A stretch of DNA of 64,000 nt from Forficula auricularia (taxonomy: Eukaryota > Arthropoda > Insecta > Dermaptera > Forficulidae): the NCBI GenBank assembly GCA_024734495.1, contig JALMQS010000187.1:15519173-15583172 (forward strand), given 5' to 3'. The notes beneath the pieces are model-generated. The model saw only the letters and a program-made list of their open reading frames with translations. It did not search any database and had not been told where the DNA came from. Positions 21,028-30,896 of this stretch are shown here, in pieces (the first letter of the stretch is position 1; each line of letters starts with the position of its first letter). Made by a program: the position numbers and the translations under genes.

Positions 21028-21190
21028 AATAGGTACAAACTCTGTAGTCCGTGGAAGACTCTTGTATCGTGGAAAGAAGAAGAAACTTAGGGATTGGGTC
21101 GGAGTTAAAGGTATCTGTGGATGAAACTGTTGAAAGACTGAAGGTTATATGTAGCCGGGAAGACCAACTAGGGAATTTTCATATTTAGTT
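21028..21190 (+). repeat. Dispersed repeat D, copy 1
   Basis: The block with TAGGGATTGGGTCGGAGTTA and GACTGAAGGTTATATGTAGC recurs, diverged, at about 28386-28600, 44865-45110 and 56455-56640. All four are on the plus strand. The class is unknown; no boundary duplication is visible. Confidence 0.65.
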
Positions 21191-21341
21191 GTTTTATATT
21201 TTATTAAGAGCTGCTTTGATTTTTTTTTAAATCGAGAAACTCATAAATAACGTTTATTCTCGATATTTTTTTTCTAAATAATTAATCTCTTATTGTTTTT
21301 CATTTCTGTTGAGCAAGACCAAGAAAAATAAATATCATTTC

Positions 21342-22183
21342 TACGAGGTTAAATCGAATATAAACGAGCCTTTGTTTAACCAAAATTTATTTTATAGGAA
21401 ACATCTACATTTCTACAAATTATTTTTCTATATCTCCTCCTTTTATGACACATTTTTCCCAACGTTTTGATAAGTTTTCCATTCCGTTCTTGTAGAAAGA
21501 AGTTGGACGTGTATCTAACCAGTTACGCATGAATGTTTCCACTTGATCATTGGCCTCAAATCGCTTGCCTCGAAGTTCTTTAAGGGGTCCAAACATGTGA
21601 AAATCGCAGGCCATAAGTCTGGGCTGTAAGGTGGATGATCAAGTGTTTTCCAGTGCATTTCTACCAGTTTCTGCTGCGTTAAACCTGCTTTGTGGGGCCT
21701 GGCGTTGTCGTGGAGGATCAACACATCGCGGATGGGACAATCTCGTCTTTTGCATCGAAAGTGAAGCCTAACTTAATCCAGTAGTAGGTTGCTTTGATGG
21801 TCCGACGTCCGTGTAAGAAATCCACCAGTAGGACCCCCTCCAGTCTCAAAAAACCGTGGCCAACACTTTCCCCTGCATGCACAGGTGCAAGGACGACGGG
21901 GATGAGCTTGATTCGCAACACGTTCCCGGCCTTGATTGAATTCGTTTTACCAAACCTTTACTCTTGGCCATGAAAGAGTGGCTTCCCCGAACTGGGCATG
22001 CAGACTGCGGTAAATTTAGGCAGGTTTTACTTTTTCACGGCGTTGCTAAATAGAGGCAAACCGGCTGTTGTGGTTCCCTCACTATAGAAATCCCCACCTA
22101 ACGACTTCAACACCCCCAAACACATACAAATACCCATCTCAAAGCTCAGGCAATAAAGATTCGTTTATATTTGATCGCTCGTA
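21342..22183 (-). mobile_element. Mariner element, truncated and frameshifted
   Basis: TA-flanked (21342-21343, 22182-22183) with imperfect terminal repeats CGAGGTTAAATCGAATATAA and its counterpart TTATATTTGATCGCTCG. On the minus strand three overlapping frames between 21921 and 21420 give pieces of one transposase: EGVLLVDFLHGRRTIKATYY, then MLILHDNARPHKAG (second catalytic Asp), then HPPYSPDL and CDFHMFGPLKEL (third catalytic position of D,D34D). Frames shift between the pieces and the N-terminal DNA-binding half is missing. It differs from the mariner at 9720 in terminal repeat and sequence, so it is a separate family. Confidence 0.88.
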
Positions 22184-22557
22184 TGATATATTTATATAAC
22201 TTATTTAAAACTTTTTTCTAGGTCTTTAAAAGAAAAAAAACTACCCAAAAACACTTGTTTTTTCTTCATGATTTTATCTATCTATATTGCTTTTATTTAG
22301 TTTTAATTCAAAAAGATGAATATTTGAGTATGTATGGAGAGTATTCTTTCCATAGTTATTTTCCTTGAGAAATTGTTAATAGGTTTCCCATTGCCTTCCT
22401 TACCTTGATTTAATCCAGGGGAATACATCTCAAATAAAATAAATTAATATAAATTTATTTAATTTTAATTTACGTGGTGGGAAGGGGCCATGGTTAAGTC
22501 ATTTGAATTAATTTATTTTTTATATACCTCTATAAAATGTTTTTTCTTTTGTTTTAG

Positions 22558-22819
22558 TTATGATATACCCAGTCCTGTTTCTACCTCTTCTTGGAATGGA
22601 GGTCCACCTGGAAGCCTTGATCATGGAATGTGTGGTGGTAGTGGTGGTGGAAGTCTTGGAAGAGCATCCACCCCTTCAATTCCTGAAAGAAACACCCAAA
22701 GTAGCTCAATATATTGTTTTTTATGCGGCTTACATTCAGATTTAACATTGGCGCGAGTTCTATATGGACGTCCTCAGGGGAAAACTGCGCCTTATTTCCC
22801 AGCGTTGCTGAAACACCAG
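22558..22819 (+). CDS. Coding exon 7: start of module D
   Basis: The acceptor is TTTTGTTTTAG|T and the donor CACCAG|GTAAGC. It completes a split Ser codon and leaves in phase 0. It encodes residues 454-540. A Gly/Ser/Pro-rich lead ([13 protein letters not shown] and [12 protein letters not shown]) precedes [20 protein letters not shown], the first CxxC of module D (Cys506, Cys509). [12 protein letters not shown] at the end is the F-P-x-L segment, here in its clearest form. The donor is followed 20 bp on by a (TA)n tract. Confidence 0.92.
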
Positions 22820-22909
22820 GTAAGCTATTTTATATACATACATATATATATATATATATTTTATTTTATTAAAAAATAAATTCTGCTTTAAACTGGAGAC
22901 TTTTTAAGG

Positions 22910-23673
22910 TAGTTCTTTCACAAATGCAAAAATTCAAGAAGTCTTTGAAACACAAAGAGAAACAAAGAGGTTGTCCTCTGCATGATGCAAATAAACATAC
23001 ACACATATATATAGAGATGATATATCTGTATATATATATTATTTATTATATAAATAATATAATAATATATATATAATATAACACAATATAAATAATTATA
23101 TAAATTATATAAATAATATATATACAGATATATCATCTCGATTTATATGTGTATATGTTTATTTGTATCAACAAAAACTTTTCAATTAAGTCTTTGAAAC
23201 TTGGAATATAAGTCATTAAAAGCATAATACACATACTGTTAAAATTTGAAGACGATTTACCACACCAATCATTAAATAATTGCAATTAAAAATGAAATTT
23301 TTTACATAGGGTAAAGGTGGGGATATGATCATTATTATTTTTTTTTCATTGAAGGACTTTCACCATCTTGATGAAAAACTAATATTTGTTAGAATAATAT
23401 ATTCGGAGTAACTTGAAAAAAAAATTGAAATTATTTATTTACCACGTAGTTTTGATAAAAAAAAAATTTGGGCGATTATTTTTTGTGAAGGGGATATAAG
23501 CACAATGGCTTGGAAACGATCCGGCTAATATGTGTGTATCCATATAGAGATTTTGTAGTGTGAGTGGACAGTCACGTTAAAAAAACATAACCTAAAATTT
23601 TAGTTCCGTTCACATTTATAAAGTGGTTACCTGGCTAAAACTTTTTGTGTGGATTATCGCTAAAGAACCTCCC
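22910..23673. mobile_element. TTAA-flanked element (family 2), copy 2, interrupted
   Basis: Starts after TTAA (22906-22909) with GGTAGTTCTTTCACAAATGC and ends near AAAGAACCTCCC before CTAA. It shares its interior with 218-736. A fold-back element sits inside at 22952-23187. Confidence 0.85.
22952..23187 (+). mobile_element. Fold-back element copy with exact 13-bp duplication
   Basis: Flanked by exact 13-bp repeats AAGTCTTTGAAAC (22939-22951 and 23188-23200). The uninterrupted relative at 218-736 shows that target once, so the boundaries are certain. It starts ACAAAGAGAAACAAAGAGG, has inverted arms around (TA)-rich sequence, and ends with the family tail ACAAAAACTTTTCAATT. No ORF. Confidence 0.92.
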
Positions 23674-24194
23674 TAATTAGCTGTAAATTAATTAAGCCTG
23701 AGTTCACTACAAAGATTAACTATCATATGCTTCTATATTAATTAACACTGAAACTCACACATAACCTCGCTGTTATATCAAAATGTCGTATGTCAAAATT
23801 GCCAAAAAAAATTTATTGAAGAAAAACACTTGTATTGCTAGCTACATCTGCTCTCAAATTGTTGTGTGTTATCAGGTGATAGAACTCAAGTTAGAGATTA
23901 AAAACAAAACAAATATGCTTTAAATAACTGGAGACTTTTTAATTAGCTGTAAATTAATTAAGCCTGAGTTCACTACAAAGATTAACTATCATATGCTTCT
24001 ACATTAATTAACACTGAAACACACACACAACCTCGCTGTTATATTAAAATGTCGTATCTCAAAATTACCAAAAAAAATTTATTGAAGAAAAACACTTGTA
24101 TTTGTTTGCTACATCTGTTTTCAAATTGTTGTATGTTATCGGGTGATAGAACTCAAGTTAGAGATTAAAAACAAAACAAAGTATTTAGAGTTAA

Positions 24195-24910
24195 GGTAGT
24201 TGTTTCGCGACAATGCTAGCAAAAAGTTAATGCTAGAGTATATAGAACAGACAATAAGGATTCATAATTCATAAGCCCAAAACTTTTTGCTGTTTATGTA
24301 CCGATTCTAGCCAATCCCGTGCTCGTTTGACAAATCTGGCACCATTGCAAGAGATTGAATATTTTTATATTAAAATGACAGATAAAATACATTTTAAAAG
24401 CTAAAAAATTTCTATAAAAATCGTTTTGTTATTTTTTAACAAATGTAATCAACCCCTACGTTACACCTTATGAAAATTATAATTTTGAAAAAAATCTAGC
24501 GTATGCGCTTTATACATCTTTCGCTGGTTAAATAAATGCGCTGTTTCCAAATTGTTTTTAGTGTAAATTTTTTTTATACATTTTTCATTATTTATTCATT
24601 ATTATCTCAGAAACTGTGTTGTAACTATGAATCAAAATTGTCTTAAAATATGTATTGGTTATCGTTTAATGTTGATTTAGTTTTTTATAAAAATGGTAAG
24701 AAGGGTTTCTTAATTATAATTAAATATGTATGTAAATTTTCCGATATCCCCAATGTACAAGACTCTGAAAAACTCTATTTTTGAAATCTAATACTGACTG
24801 TATTGTTCATAAATTTCGTTTTGCCACCAATCGATGCAGAAGTATTTAAATAAAAATCTGTTTAAATTTCAAAAAAATCCTAAGAAAACCCATTTGGCGG
24901 AACAACTACC
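24195..24910. mobile_element. TTAA-flanked element (family 1), copy 2, inverted
   Basis: A 716-bp element between TTAA at 24191-24194 and 24911-24914. It starts GGTAGTTGTTTCGCGACAAT and ends CGGAACAACTACC. Its interior is the reverse complement of 37585-38290. Confidence 0.93.
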
Positions 24911-24914
24911 TTAA

Positions 24915-25526
24915 TATAAATAAAAACAGAAGTTTTTCTTAGCTACTGAAAAGTGTTGATTTTTACATAGGACATTTTGATATAAAAGCGACGATAAATA
25001 AAATACACGAATAAAAAAAACCACATAGGATCTGGTGAAATTGACACTAGTCTCAAAGCCCCCCCCCCCCCCAAAAAAAAAAAAAAACATTTTCTAAATC
25101 TCCATTTCTTATCCCTCACTTTATTTGAAAAGTCATTTTCATTATATTCAATGATTTCTTTAAAATTTATAACATATATTATTAATAGCATATATAAAAT
25201 AATCTATTTAATATATTTCAATCAAGAATATTAAATAGAAGAATATATGAAAATTGTTCCGTGAAGATGAAAAAAATCAGAAAAATTTGAACAAACGGCA
25301 CATCTATTTATAATTGGAATTTTTTTTTATCTCGAAAAGCACTAAAAGTATATTAAAGACTGTTACTTTACATCACTGATTCTTAATTTCCTCTTTAATA
25401 TTTTTGACAATGTTTTCTTATGAGAGCACTACCTTTTAAAATATATTCGTAAATATTTAAAGCATTATTTGAATAATATGCATGGAATTGAATATCATAT
25501 ATTTAGAAAAATTCCATTTCTTAAAC
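24915..25526. other. AT-rich intron sequence with a C/A run
   Basis: Contains a C-run followed by an A-run at 25060-25087. No gene or element boundary supported. Confidence 0.5.
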
Positions 25527-25912
25527 GTTAGTTCGTGTTAGATTCGAACCTGTGATCTTTCTTGACTATACACTGGGCTATCCCAAGAATGCGTTTTAAC
25601 CAACTACACCATGGATTCTAGAACCTGCCTGGACCCTCTAAGATCAAATATCATGTCTTCTTTTGACACTTTTTCTATTAAAGTATGGTTGATTTTTTCT
25701 TAAAGTAAATTTACTTTTTTTTAAACATCAATTTTCAATTTCTAAAACAAAAAATATCTATATTTTAATAGAAAAAAGCGCCAAAAGGAGACATGACATT
25801 CGATCTTAGAGGACTACTGGCAGGAGGATAACCCGCCGGCGTAGCTGGTTAAAAAACATTCTTGGGCTATACTATACAAGAAAGATCGCAGATTCGAATC
25901 TTGTCGGGTGCT
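25527..25912. repeat. Palindrome with two tRNA-like heads facing apart
   Basis: The left arm, read on the minus strand (25527-25614), and the right arm, read on the plus strand (25834-25912), are diverged copies. Both have an A-box-like GGTGTAGTTGGTTAAAA or GGCGTAGCTGGTTAAAA and a B-box-like GGTTCGAATC or GATTCGAATC. The arms continue toward the centre (GACATGACATTCGATC type sequence and its complement). This looks like two tRNA-derived SINEs, or one inverted duplication, joined head-out. They are not functional tRNA genes: the acceptor stems do not close. Confidence 0.7.
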
Positions 25913-25929
25913 CAATTCTCATTTCCCCT

Positions 25930-26560
25930 TTTACTTTATCATACAGGGTATGGTCAAGTATTGTAATAGTGCATGAAAAAAGTGTTTTTGCTTCTTTTTT
26001 TTTGAAATATCTCAAAAACGGCTGAAAGTATTTTGATAAAAAAAATTGGGCGAAACCATGGCATTTCGGTCTACAAAAAAGCTCCAATAAGTGAACATCA
26101 AAAAAATTATATTTTTCGAGATAATAACTGTTTTGTCAAAATGTCTGTTAGTCTGTTAAGCTGTGCGTTACGTTTTGTGGACGAGCAGCTCAAAAACTAG
26201 TGTGAGTATCAAAACCAAATTTCACACGTAGTTTTGGTGCATTGAGATTAAGAGCTGATTTTGGTGCATATCGACCCAAAATTAAGGGGGCAAGGGGGGG
26301 GGGTGGTGTTAAAATTTAAACTTATAATATTTTCAAACCAAAAAAACAAGAAAAATGAAATATACTATAAGATGAACTTAAAATAGAGAGAAAAAAATTT
26401 CTGGCGCCAAAATTACGGGGCGGGGGGTCAAAAAATGAAAATCTAGGCCCTTGTACCAAACTCAACCAGAAGCGTATGGTAAAAAAAGTGGATGGCCACA
26501 TCAGAACGTGTCAATTTATTTTTTTCAAAAATAATAAATAATTTCTAGATATATCGAATT
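25930..26560. repeat. Dispersed repeat with partners at 43550 and 52490
   Basis: Phrases such as ATACAGGGTATGGTCAAGTA and TTTGAAATATCTCAAAAACG recur in diverged form at about 43570-43800 and 52490-52760. A second block (GTTTTGGTGCATTGAGATTA, then G-runs) recurs near 43960-44040 and 51650-51760. Class unknown. Confidence 0.55.
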
Positions 26561-26655
26561 AACTGTCAGAATTGTTTATTTGTCTTAAAAATGCGCTGTT
26601 CATTTTACGTTATATATTTAATTTATAATTTTTGATAAATTCCTTTTTTTTTCAG

Positions 26656-26859
26656 GCACATCCAAATGCAGAACAACTTCGGGAAGATAGTTCTGCGCTT
26701 GTTTGCACCTTTTGTTACCATTCACTACTAGCCCAATGGAGACGTTATGATCAACAGCAAGCTCACGATTCCCGCCGGGACTACAATACCCATGACTATT
26801 GTTGTTATGTATGTGGCATTACGACATACCGCAAACGTGTCCGCGCCTTACCTGTAAAG
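26656..26859 (+). CDS. Coding exon 8: end of module D and start of module E
   Basis: The acceptor is TTTTTTTTTCAG|GCA and the donor GTAAAG|GTAATT. Phase 0 at both ends, exactly 68 codons (residues 541-608). [19 protein letters not shown] holds the second CxxC of module D (Cys557, Cys560) with the clearest L-L-A-Q-W tail, and SRRDYN ends the module. [20 protein letters not shown] then opens module E (Cys590, Cys593). Modules D and E are therefore directly adjacent, about 30 residues apart, unlike B and C. A phase 0-0 exon could be skipped without a frameshift but would merge D and E. Confidence 0.93.
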
Positions 26860-26868
26860 GTAATTTTT

Positions 26869-27840
26869 ATTTTAAATTATTTTTGGTAATATTTTTATCC
26901 TACGAAAAAGTTTCAAGTTTATTACATTAATTTTTGAAGAATAAATAATTGTAATTCAAATAGCACAATACAGTGGGTGCCCAAATTATTATACTCATTG
27001 AAGGCCAAATTATTATACTCATTGGAAAAATTATATCTTTCATACGTTTTTAAGGAAAGCTTACTATTAAACTCATAATATCGTTTCAATTGTTATCTTT
27101 ATATGTTTATTAGCTTAGGGCAATACAAATTCAATAATTCAAAATACAATTTCAATATTTAATGAATCCTCCCTATTGAGCAATCACATATTTTGAATGC
27201 GCTGCGGTAATTTTTTTAAATTATCTTTGGTAATATTTTTATCCTAAGAAAAAGTTTCAAGTTTATTACATTAATCTTTGATGAATAAATAATTGTAATT
27301 CAAATAGCACAACAATATAATACATGGTGGCCAAATTATTAAATTCATTGGAAGGGCAAATTATTATACTCATTGGAAAAATTATATCTTTCATACGTTT
27401 TTAAGGAAAGCTTACGATTAAACTCATAATATCATTACAATTGTTATTTTTATATGTTTATTAGCTTAGGACAATACATATTCAATAATACAAATACAAT
27501 TCAAAATACAATTTCAATATTTAGTGAATCCACCCTTTCGAGCAATCACATTTTGTATGCGCTTCGGCATGCTGGTAATGCATTTTTTGGCTATTTCTTG
27601 AAGTGCAGGTGTATTGTGCCATGATTTAATAATATTTTCTATTAAGTCCCTTTTAGTAATTATTTTATCTTTGCAAATTTCTTTTGTTAGGGCCGCCCAT
27701 GAATTTTCGATCAGGTTGAGGTCTGGCGAGTCAAGTCCAAAAGGTCTAGATTACTACTAGATTTTTTGAAAAGTTTGAATAAAATAAATTTCTTTGATAA
27801 AAATAATTTAAGTTTAATAATTTGGCCATCCATTGTATTA
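26869..27840 (-). mobile_element. Tc1-like element with partial tandem duplication
   Basis: Terminal-like motifs GTGCCCAAATTATTATACTC and GGTGGCCAAATTATT lie at the left, with a complementary AATTTGGCCATCC at the right. About 345 bp, including the first part of the intron right after exon 8, is present twice (26869-27207 and 27212-27540). The first copy breaks off inside the transposase region. Only one copy continues into the intact transposase C-terminus. Confidence 0.75.
27514..27732 (-). pseudogene. Tc1-type transposase C-terminal fragment
   Basis: The minus strand reads 72 codons to a TGA. DSPDLNLIENSWAALTKEI is the last catalytic region of Tc1-type DDE transposases (consensus SPDLNPIEN-x-W). 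It ends SMPKRIQNVIARKGGFTKY, the usual Tc1 terminus (family: SMPRR, GG-x-TKY). The upstream catalytic Asp residues and the DNA-binding domain are absent, so this is a relic. Confidence 0.9.
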
Positions 27841-28026
27841 ATTTGAATTGAAGAAAAATTACATTGATCAAAAATTTGTATTCTTTTTCATTTTTAAGGT
27901 TTATACAAATTCAAAACGGTGTCCCAATAATTAGCTCTGTCGTTTGTCTATCCATCGGAGCATTCGAGCTCTTAAACTAAATTGAGTCAGAATTAAAATT
28001 TAAAAGTAATATGTGTGTCGCTCAGA

Positions 28027-28895
28027 AGGGTGCCGCGACATTTCAGCCCCCGGAATAATATCTTCTGACAAAATATTCCCCAGTATAAGGGAGAATACAA
28101 AAGAGACACCCTGCCCGACGATTGGCTGTTCGGTTTTCAATGTGTGTTTGATTGGGAAAAAATGGGAGCCCCAAACACACCCCACCCGACGATTGGCTGG
28201 TTCGGTTTTCAATGTGTGTTTGATTAGAAAAAAAAAATGGGATCCCGAAACACACCCCGCCCGGACTAAACTTTCGGAGGTTCGGTTCGTATATTCAGTT
28301 CGGCTCGGTTGGGTTCGTATAGCTCCTTTTCGGGCTTTTTTTTATGATAATGATGAGAGAAGGAGTTATACCAAAAAGGTGTAACCCCTAAAGGTCTGGG
28401 TTGGCCCCTCCATCGTGAAAAGAAGAAGAAAGAATTTTATGGGCTTGGCGGGGGTCGAAGGTATCTGTGGATACGGGTCTTAAATAGCTGAAGGTTATAA
28501 GTAGCGGGAAAGATGGTGGCAGGGAGCGAGTTCCAGTCTCTGGGGGTCATAGGGATAAGAGAGTTGGCGAAAGCGCTTGTTCGACTTTTATCCAATTTGA
28601 CAGCGAAGGGGTGCTGAGCGTTCGAAAATCGCGTGTTTCTCGTAAAGAGGGCATTAGGGGGGGGGGATAATTGATTTCAGCATGACTGAACAGACACCGT
28701 GATAGTATCTGTAGTACAGGGAAAGGGCAGAAACGGTTCTTCGGTGAGCCAGGGAGTCGAGTGAGTGGCATTTAGACGGTTCGGTTGGCGTCAGATTCGA
28801 TTTGCATTACTCATAAGATTCACGGGGGAAGGGTTATTTTGTCATGAGATATTTTGTCTGAAGGATGTTTTGTCGGGGGATGAAATGTCGCGGAA
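28027..28895. mobile_element. TIR element ending in GCGACATTTC
   Basis: The left part reads GCCGCGACATTTCAGCCCCC then ATCTTCTGACAAAATATTCCC. The right part reads as its complement, GGGGGATGAAATGTCGCGG, with TGTCTGAAGGATGTTTTGTC just inside. Inside lie a two-copy repeat of about 86 bp (28111-28262, key phrase CCGACGATTGGCTG) and a diverged copy of dispersed repeat D. No transposase. Confidence 0.65.
28111..28262. repeat. 86-bp tandem duplication
   Basis: CCGACGATTGGCTG...TTCGGTTTTCAATGTGTG...GGGA(G/T)CCC...AAACACACCCC occurs twice in direct order. Both copies are GC-richer than the surroundings and belong to the TIR element 28027-28895. Confidence 0.8.
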
Positions 28896-29604
28896 TCCAC
28901 AAAAGCCTCTATGGTTAAGTCCATATAAAAACAATCGATAACAATTGATGTCTTTTTTAATCCCATCCCCATCAGATAACATATTCAAAAGGAATAAAAT
29001 CTAGGCCCTAGTAATACAAACCGAAACAAGGAATAAAACCTTTTGTACTTAAAAAGAATTAACCTAATTTGTTGGTTAAGAATTTACGAAAATTTAGAAA
29101 TTTTCCAAAAGTACACTTGTATGTATTTGCTTCTGAGCAACTCCTGAATTGATTTTACTCCAAATTGAAAATCGTTTTAAAATTTGAATAAGATACTTTT
29201 TTTTTGGAAAATTCGAATATTTTTACAGGTTCGAAAATAACATTATATAATTAGTAATGAAGCAGTTGAAGCTTTTATTTTTGTGATTAATTTGATTCAA
29301 ATTTTAACATTATATAAATTTATCATGAGATGTGGTTATCATTCTAAAGAACTCATTAAGTAGAAAAAGGCTGAATTTTTTAAAATTTAATTCACTTTGA
29401 AATGATGCTAAAACTTGATAAATTTAAATGATGTTTAAACCGATAATATTATATATCATAATAAAAACTAGAGCTAATATTCAATCTTTATTGCTATACT
29501 TATTCTTAATCACCACATCAAAAAATAATTAGATTTGACTGTTTGTATTAAGAATAAAAAAATGTTGACCAATGTTATTGTTATTCATATAAAAATCCTC
29601 AAAC
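28896..29604. other. AT-rich intron; block shared with 61980
   Basis: Mostly featureless. At 29256-29300 AATGAAGCAGTTGAAGCTTT and ATTTTTGTGATTAATTTGAT match 61988-62030 closely, showing an otherwise unrecognised dispersed repeat. Confidence 0.5.
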
Positions 29605-29715
29605 TTAATAAACATCGGAGTAATTTTTGGAGACGGACTGATAAGTGAATTAAGTGGATATCGATGAGGCAGTCCAAAAAAAGAAGAAGATAATTTGCAC
29701 TATCTTTTTATTCAT

Positions 29716-29759
29716 AAAACCGACGTTTCGGAGGCTATTCCCTCCTTCTTCAGGGTTTT
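29716..29759 (-). ncRNA. Hammerhead-ribozyme-like motif
   Basis: Minus strand: AAAACC, CTGAAGA, extra A, stem GGAGG...CCTCC, GAAAC, GTC, GGTTTT. Stem I (AAAACC with GGTTTT) is perfect over six pairs and differs in sequence from the other copies. The cleavage triplet would be GTC. Stem III is minimal, so a dimer may be needed. Confidence 0.55.
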
Positions 29760-30160
29760 GAAAAGTCAGTGAAGGAAATCCAATGCGACATTCCCCTCTG
29801 TCTCCTCTTTCAGTGGCAGTAACAATAATATATTGTATTTCATTCTCAGCAGAATTATAATGTAGTAATACATTATAATTCTGCTGAACTGCCTCATCGA
29901 TATCCACTTAATAATCATCTAATGAAAGGCAGTCCATAAATTATTTAAATTTTATTCAATTTCCGTCGTTTCGGAGACTTTTTCATTCAGTGTATTGAAT
30001 AGTTATTGATGGGTGAGTATAACTCGGTTCCTATTTGTCTCTCCTTTCAGTGATAGCAACAATATTACAATATTTTCCAACATTATACAATAAGTGTACT
30101 TGGTTATCACTGAAAGGAGAGACAAATGGGAACCGTGTTATACTCACCCATCAATAACTA

Positions 30161-30212
30161 TTCAATGCCCTGAAGAAGGAGAGAAAAATTCTCCGAAACG
30201 TCGGAAATTGAA
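30161..30212 (+). ncRNA. Hammerhead-ribozyme-like motif
   Basis: TTCAATGCC, then CTGAAGA (30170-30176), extra A, stem GGAGA...TTCTCC, GAAAC (30195-30199), GTC (30200-30202), then GGAAATTGAA. Stem I pairs TTCAAT with ATTGAA across a small internal loop. Together with 29716-29759 this shows different but complementary stem I strands around the same core. Confidence 0.55.
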
Positions 30213-30438
30213 TAAAATTTAAATAATTAATGGACTGCCTTTCATTATAACCTACTTATTTCGCTTACCAGTCCGTCTTTCTAAGAAAATAAATAAAATT
30301 AATAAACATCAATAAAATAAAGTCTTGACTTTGATAATCGGCTTTTTTATATGTTTCAATTTATTATATGAATTTTTATTAGAATAAATGTAAAATCATA
30401 TACACAAAATAACAAAATAAATTCTTTCAATTTTATAG

Positions 30439-30681
30439 GATTTTCCATTTTTACGCTTCCATCGACAACCTGACAATAGTCTCCTATTAGAAAATGGAGA
30501 TTTTGCTGTGGTGTGTCTTGATTGTTATGAGACTCTTCGAACTCAATCTTTAGAATATGAACGTTGGGGCTTGCCTCTTGAAAAACGTGAATATAATTGG
30601 ATTACTCAACCTCCACCTCCTGAAGATAGTCCGGAGGCTGCAGTTGCCCGTCTACCCAGTGGAGAACGATCAGATAAATTG
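30439..30681 (+). CDS. Coding exon 9: module E, second CxxC pair, acidic-proline tail
   Basis: The acceptor is CAATTTTATAG|GAT and the donor AAATTG|GTGAGT. Phase 0 at both ends, 81 codons (residues 609-689). [10 protein letters not shown] is the F-P-x-L segment, and [20 protein letters not shown] gives the last CxxC (Cys634, Cys637), 40 residues after the first pair of module [11 protein letters not shown] is the P-x-E-x-R-x-Y tail in its most complete form. Beyond it the sequence turns disordered ([18 protein letters not shown]). No further module follows in the window. Confidence 0.93.
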
Positions 30682-30778
30682 GTGAGTCAAGTTTAACTGA
30701 ATATTATTTTCTAATATTGAAAAGTGAATTTATTTTAATTTAGGAAACAAATAAAAAGTAGCTTTATTTCTTATATAT

Positions 30779-30886
30779 GTTGCATATCGGAGAGAGATTT
30801 GTCTTAAGGGTTTGGCTAACAGCCCTGCAAGCTTAGTTAGCGCTTGGGTTCGATTCCCAAGGGGACGAAACCCTCTGATATGCAAT
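30779..30886 (+). mobile_element. tRNA-derived SINE T, copy 1
   Basis: About 105 bp bounded by TGCATATCGGAGAG and CTCTGATATGCA, which are complementary. It holds a B-box-like GGGTTCGATTCCC and an AGCTTAGTTAGCG anticodon-arm-like segment. A copy on the other strand at 59509-59614 shares GCTTGGGTTCGA and GGGGACAAGACCC. On the right it runs into (CTT)n that is also the tail of the adjacent LINE. Confidence 0.7.
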
Positions 30887-30896
30887 GTAAAAATCT

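Larger units (their letters stand above)
22886..24180. repeat. Tandem duplication of a 265-bp unit, one copy split by a TTAA element
   Basis: The unit begins GCTTTAAA...CTGGAGACTTTTT and continues TAATTAGCTGTAAATTAATT to AAAAACAAAACAAA. Unit 2 is 23913-24180. Unit 1 is 22886-22909 plus 23674-23912, separated by the TTAA-family-2 element. Comparing the units shows the pre-insertion site TTTTTAATTAG. Confidence 0.8.
29617..30298. mobile_element. Palindromic element with hammerhead-like motifs (HHL-3)
   Basis: Flanked by an exact 12-bp direct repeat TTAATAAACATC (29605-29616 and 30299-30310). The outer ends GACGGACTGATAAG and CTTACCAGTCCGTC are inverted. Inside are two further palindromes: 29649-29910 (TTAAGTGGATATCGATGAGG and its complement) and 29925-30245, with arms of about 140 bp. 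Hammerhead-like motifs lie at 29716-29759 (minus) and 30161-30212 (plus), plus a worn copy near 29965 (minus). All read toward the nearest end. No coding frame of note. Confidence 0.75.

Noticed and set aside
22918..23136. Tyr/Ile-rich protein
   Set aside because: Translation of (TA)n inside a fold-back element; the same applies to 63691-63885.
25527..25614. Functional tRNA gene
   Set aside because: A and B box-like motifs are present but the acceptor stem does not close; the same holds for 25834-25912, 30779, 32698, 37148 and 59509.
28013..28384. 123-codon plus-strand frame
   Set aside because: It spans the 86-bp tandem duplication of a TIR element, and overlapping frames on both strands are equally open.
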